Below are positions 6,419-7,534 of a stretch of DNA of 7,534 bases, piece after piece. The stretch lies in assembly GCA_020853655.1 (NCBI GenBank), contig JADYYL010000190.1, forward strand, positions 1 through 7,534, given 5' to 3'. The notes under the pieces are model-generated. The model searched no databases. It was not told where the DNA came from and saw only the letters and a list, made by a program, of their open reading frames with translations. This stretch comes from Deltaproteobacteria bacterium (GTDB lineage Bacteria > Bdellovibrionota_C > UBA2361 > SZUA-149 > JADYYL01). Each line of letters opens with the position of its first letter. Position 1 is the stretch's first letter. The translations under genes were made by a program, and so were the position numbers.

Positions 6419-7120
6419 CTACAGATCGAATTGATGCCCCGCCGACAGAACTTCCACGCGGAGCTGATTGTTGAGCTTCATAATTGGAGTGATCAATGAC
6501 TCCACAGGCGCTGTCTTCGGAATGTGAACGCTATACGTCAGCTCGAGTTCTGTCCCCATCCGAGTGCTGCGCATCGAGAGCAACGAGAACCGATTGGTAG
6601 CAGCTTTCAGCACCTCTCTAAAAAGAGATTCGGCATCCTGAACAGCAGGCGCTTCGATTCGAAGGATTCTCTCTGTGTCCGATTGTTCTCCGAATCCGAT
6701 TGCCGAGAGCACGGTGATGACAATGGACGTGAATATCGTGAAAACGATCCCCAGAGCGAAAAACCCTGTTCCGCACGCCATCCCAACCGCCATCGCGTAA
6801 AAAATGAAGGCGACATCCCTCGGGTCTTTCACCGCATTGCGGAATCGAATGATCGAGAGCGCTCCGACGAGACTGAATGCGCGCGCGATATTACTGCCGA
6901 TGATCAGCATCACCACCGCGATGATGATCGTGCACAGGACGAGTGTGTGCATGAACGCGGGGGAATATGCCACGCCGCGATACGAGAACTGATAGGTCTT
7001 CGACACCACAAGGGAGAGCAAAAACGCCAGACTGAGCGCAAAGAGCATCTCGGTCATGCTCACTGCCGACCCGATATCCGAGAACTGCTTAATTTGATCG
7101 TAAAACGTGTCCAACTCCAT
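6419..7120 (-). CDS. DUF4956 membrane protein, partner of the polyphosphate polymerase
   Basis: A 233-aa inner-membrane protein of the DUF4956 family. Hydrophobic helices lie at about 24-40, 56-75, 103-121 and 122-142. The family signature GALSIIRFRNAVKDPRDVAF spans about 86-105, between the second and third helices, and carries conserved charged residues near the membrane. Residues 145-233 form a soluble alpha/beta-looking domain. DUF4956 genes often sit beside VTC-domain polymerases. In yeast the VTC catalytic domain is coupled to membrane helices that move the chain across the membrane, so a similar role in trans is a reasonable inference but is not shown here. The start is ambiguous: AGGAGG (7121-7126) abuts ATG 7120 with no spacer, while TTG at 7112-7114, codon 3, sits at an ideal six-base spacing. 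The true protein may be 231 aa. Confidence 0.92.
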   Translation of the reverse strand: MELDTFYDQIKQFSDIGSAVSMTEMLFALSLAFLLSLVVSKTYQFSYRGVAYSPAFMHTLVLCTIIIAVVMLIIGSNIARAFSLVGALSIIRFRNAVKDPRDVAFIFYAMAVGMACGTGFFALGIVFTIFTSIVITVLSAIGFGEQSDTERILRIEAPAVQDAESLFREVLKAATNRFSLLSMRSTRMGTELELTYSVHIPKTAPVESLITPIMKLNNQLRVEVLSAGHQFDL

Positions 7121-7126
7121 CCTCCT
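7121..7126 (-). promoter_or_regulatory. Full-consensus AGGAGG touching the DUF4956 start codon
   Basis: The minus strand reads AGGAGGATGGAGTTG. The full Shine-Dalgarno has zero spacing to the ATG but six bases to the TTG at codon 3. Normal spacing is about 5-9 bases, so this site favours the TTG start, or the ATG uses some other signal. Confidence 0.75.
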
Positions 7127-7133
7127 GGGCCGA

Positions 7134-7534
7134 CTACTCGGCTTTCGTCTGCGTTGTTCCCATCATCGATTCCAACTTGTTTGTATCCGCAAGCACCACA
7201 TCGACGTTCTTTGCGGAGAGCCAACTGGAGATCGAATTTTTTAAGACGCGCTGGTCGTTCTCGAAGGCTTTGTTGACCTCTTCGATGCTCTTTGCCCCGC
7301 GCACATTCCCGTCTTTTGTCATCTTCTCAACTTCTGTGGAGACGTTTCGCTCGAACTCAATCTCAAGCTCAATCATCTCGCGCAACGGCTTGAGGTTCCG
7401 TCCTTCTCGACCACACGAACGACTTGCGGCGCACTTTGCGAAGTCTTCGTACGCGTAGCCGATTGATTCATCAATGGTCACAATGAATGCCTGATCAGGA
7501 TTCGGACCGGAGCCCCACGGCGTGGGCAATGTCA
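7134..7534 (-). CDS. C-terminal part of an unidentified, possibly exported protein (cut by window edge)
   Basis: About 133 codons ending in TAG at 7134-7136. The frame stays open to the right edge: a TTG at 7529 is in frame but is preceded by a Thr codon, so the real start lies outside the window. The visible part begins with a Gly/Pro-rich segment (TPWGSGPNPDQAF), then a CAASRSC cysteine pair, then two charged helical stretches ending in LKNSISSWLSAKNVDVVL and a polar tail. It is the first visible gene of the operon, 13 bases before DUF4956. VTC polymerase/DUF4956 clusters often include a CotH-like kinase. The DQRVLKNSISSWL segment near the end is in the style of CotH C-termini, but this is a weak resemblance and I cannot identify the family. 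Confidence 0.75.
   Translation of the reverse strand, partial: TLPTPWGSGPNPDQAFIVTIDESIGYAYEDFAKCAASRSCGREGRNLKPLREMIELEIEFERNVSTEVEKMTKDGNVRGAKSIEEVNKAFENDQRVLKNSISSWLSAKNVDVVLADTNKLESMMGTTQTKAE

Noticed and set aside
6524..7276. 250-residue open frame on the + strand across the DUF4956 gene
   Set aside because: His/Arg/Glu-rich translation without motifs, spanning two well-supported genes on the opposite strand.

Overview
The window looks like a chromosomal segment from a Gram-negative, moderately GC-rich bacterium. An outer-membrane barrel protein with a signal peptide points to a Gram-negative. A serine/threonine kinase with an N-terminal zinc ribbon and a single membrane helix is a gene type common in Myxococcota and related deltaproteobacterial or Acidobacteriota-like groups. 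This placement is inference from gene types only; there is no rRNA or other taxonomic marker here. I see no tRNA, insertion sequence, CRISPR array or phage gene.

Layout. Positions 1-543 hold no convincing gene, only short open frames at the left edge and small hairpins. At 544-2523 (+) lies a zinc-ribbon Ser/Thr kinase with a transmembrane helix and a very long charged helical tail. It ends at a strong terminator (2547-2580) that works in both directions and is shared with the convergent gene at 2653-3447 (-), a secreted TorF-like outer-membrane barrel protein. A long gap (3448-4197) follows, with dyads and one short frame behind a good ribosome binding site. At 4198-4731 (-) is a host-attachment/baeRF-family protein. 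Divergent from it, at 5015-5389 (+), is a small secreted protein of unknown function, followed by a UUCG-capped hairpin and a 16-bp tandem repeat.

The right part (5622-7534, all -) is a compact operon, in transcription order: an unidentified gene cut by the window edge, a DUF4956 membrane protein, and a VTC-domain polyphosphate polymerase, with gaps of 13 and 8 bases. Pairing a soluble polyP polymerase with a DUF4956 membrane protein is a recurrent bacterial arrangement. The likely logic is polyphosphate synthesis at a membrane, with the DUF4956 protein as anchor, regulator or conduit. This is the most system-like part of the window. The other genes appear to be independent single transcription units.

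I found no clear sign of a wholly new defence or mobile system. The best leads are the polyP operon and its unknown first gene, the TolA-like tail on the kinase, and start-codon ambiguities in two genes.
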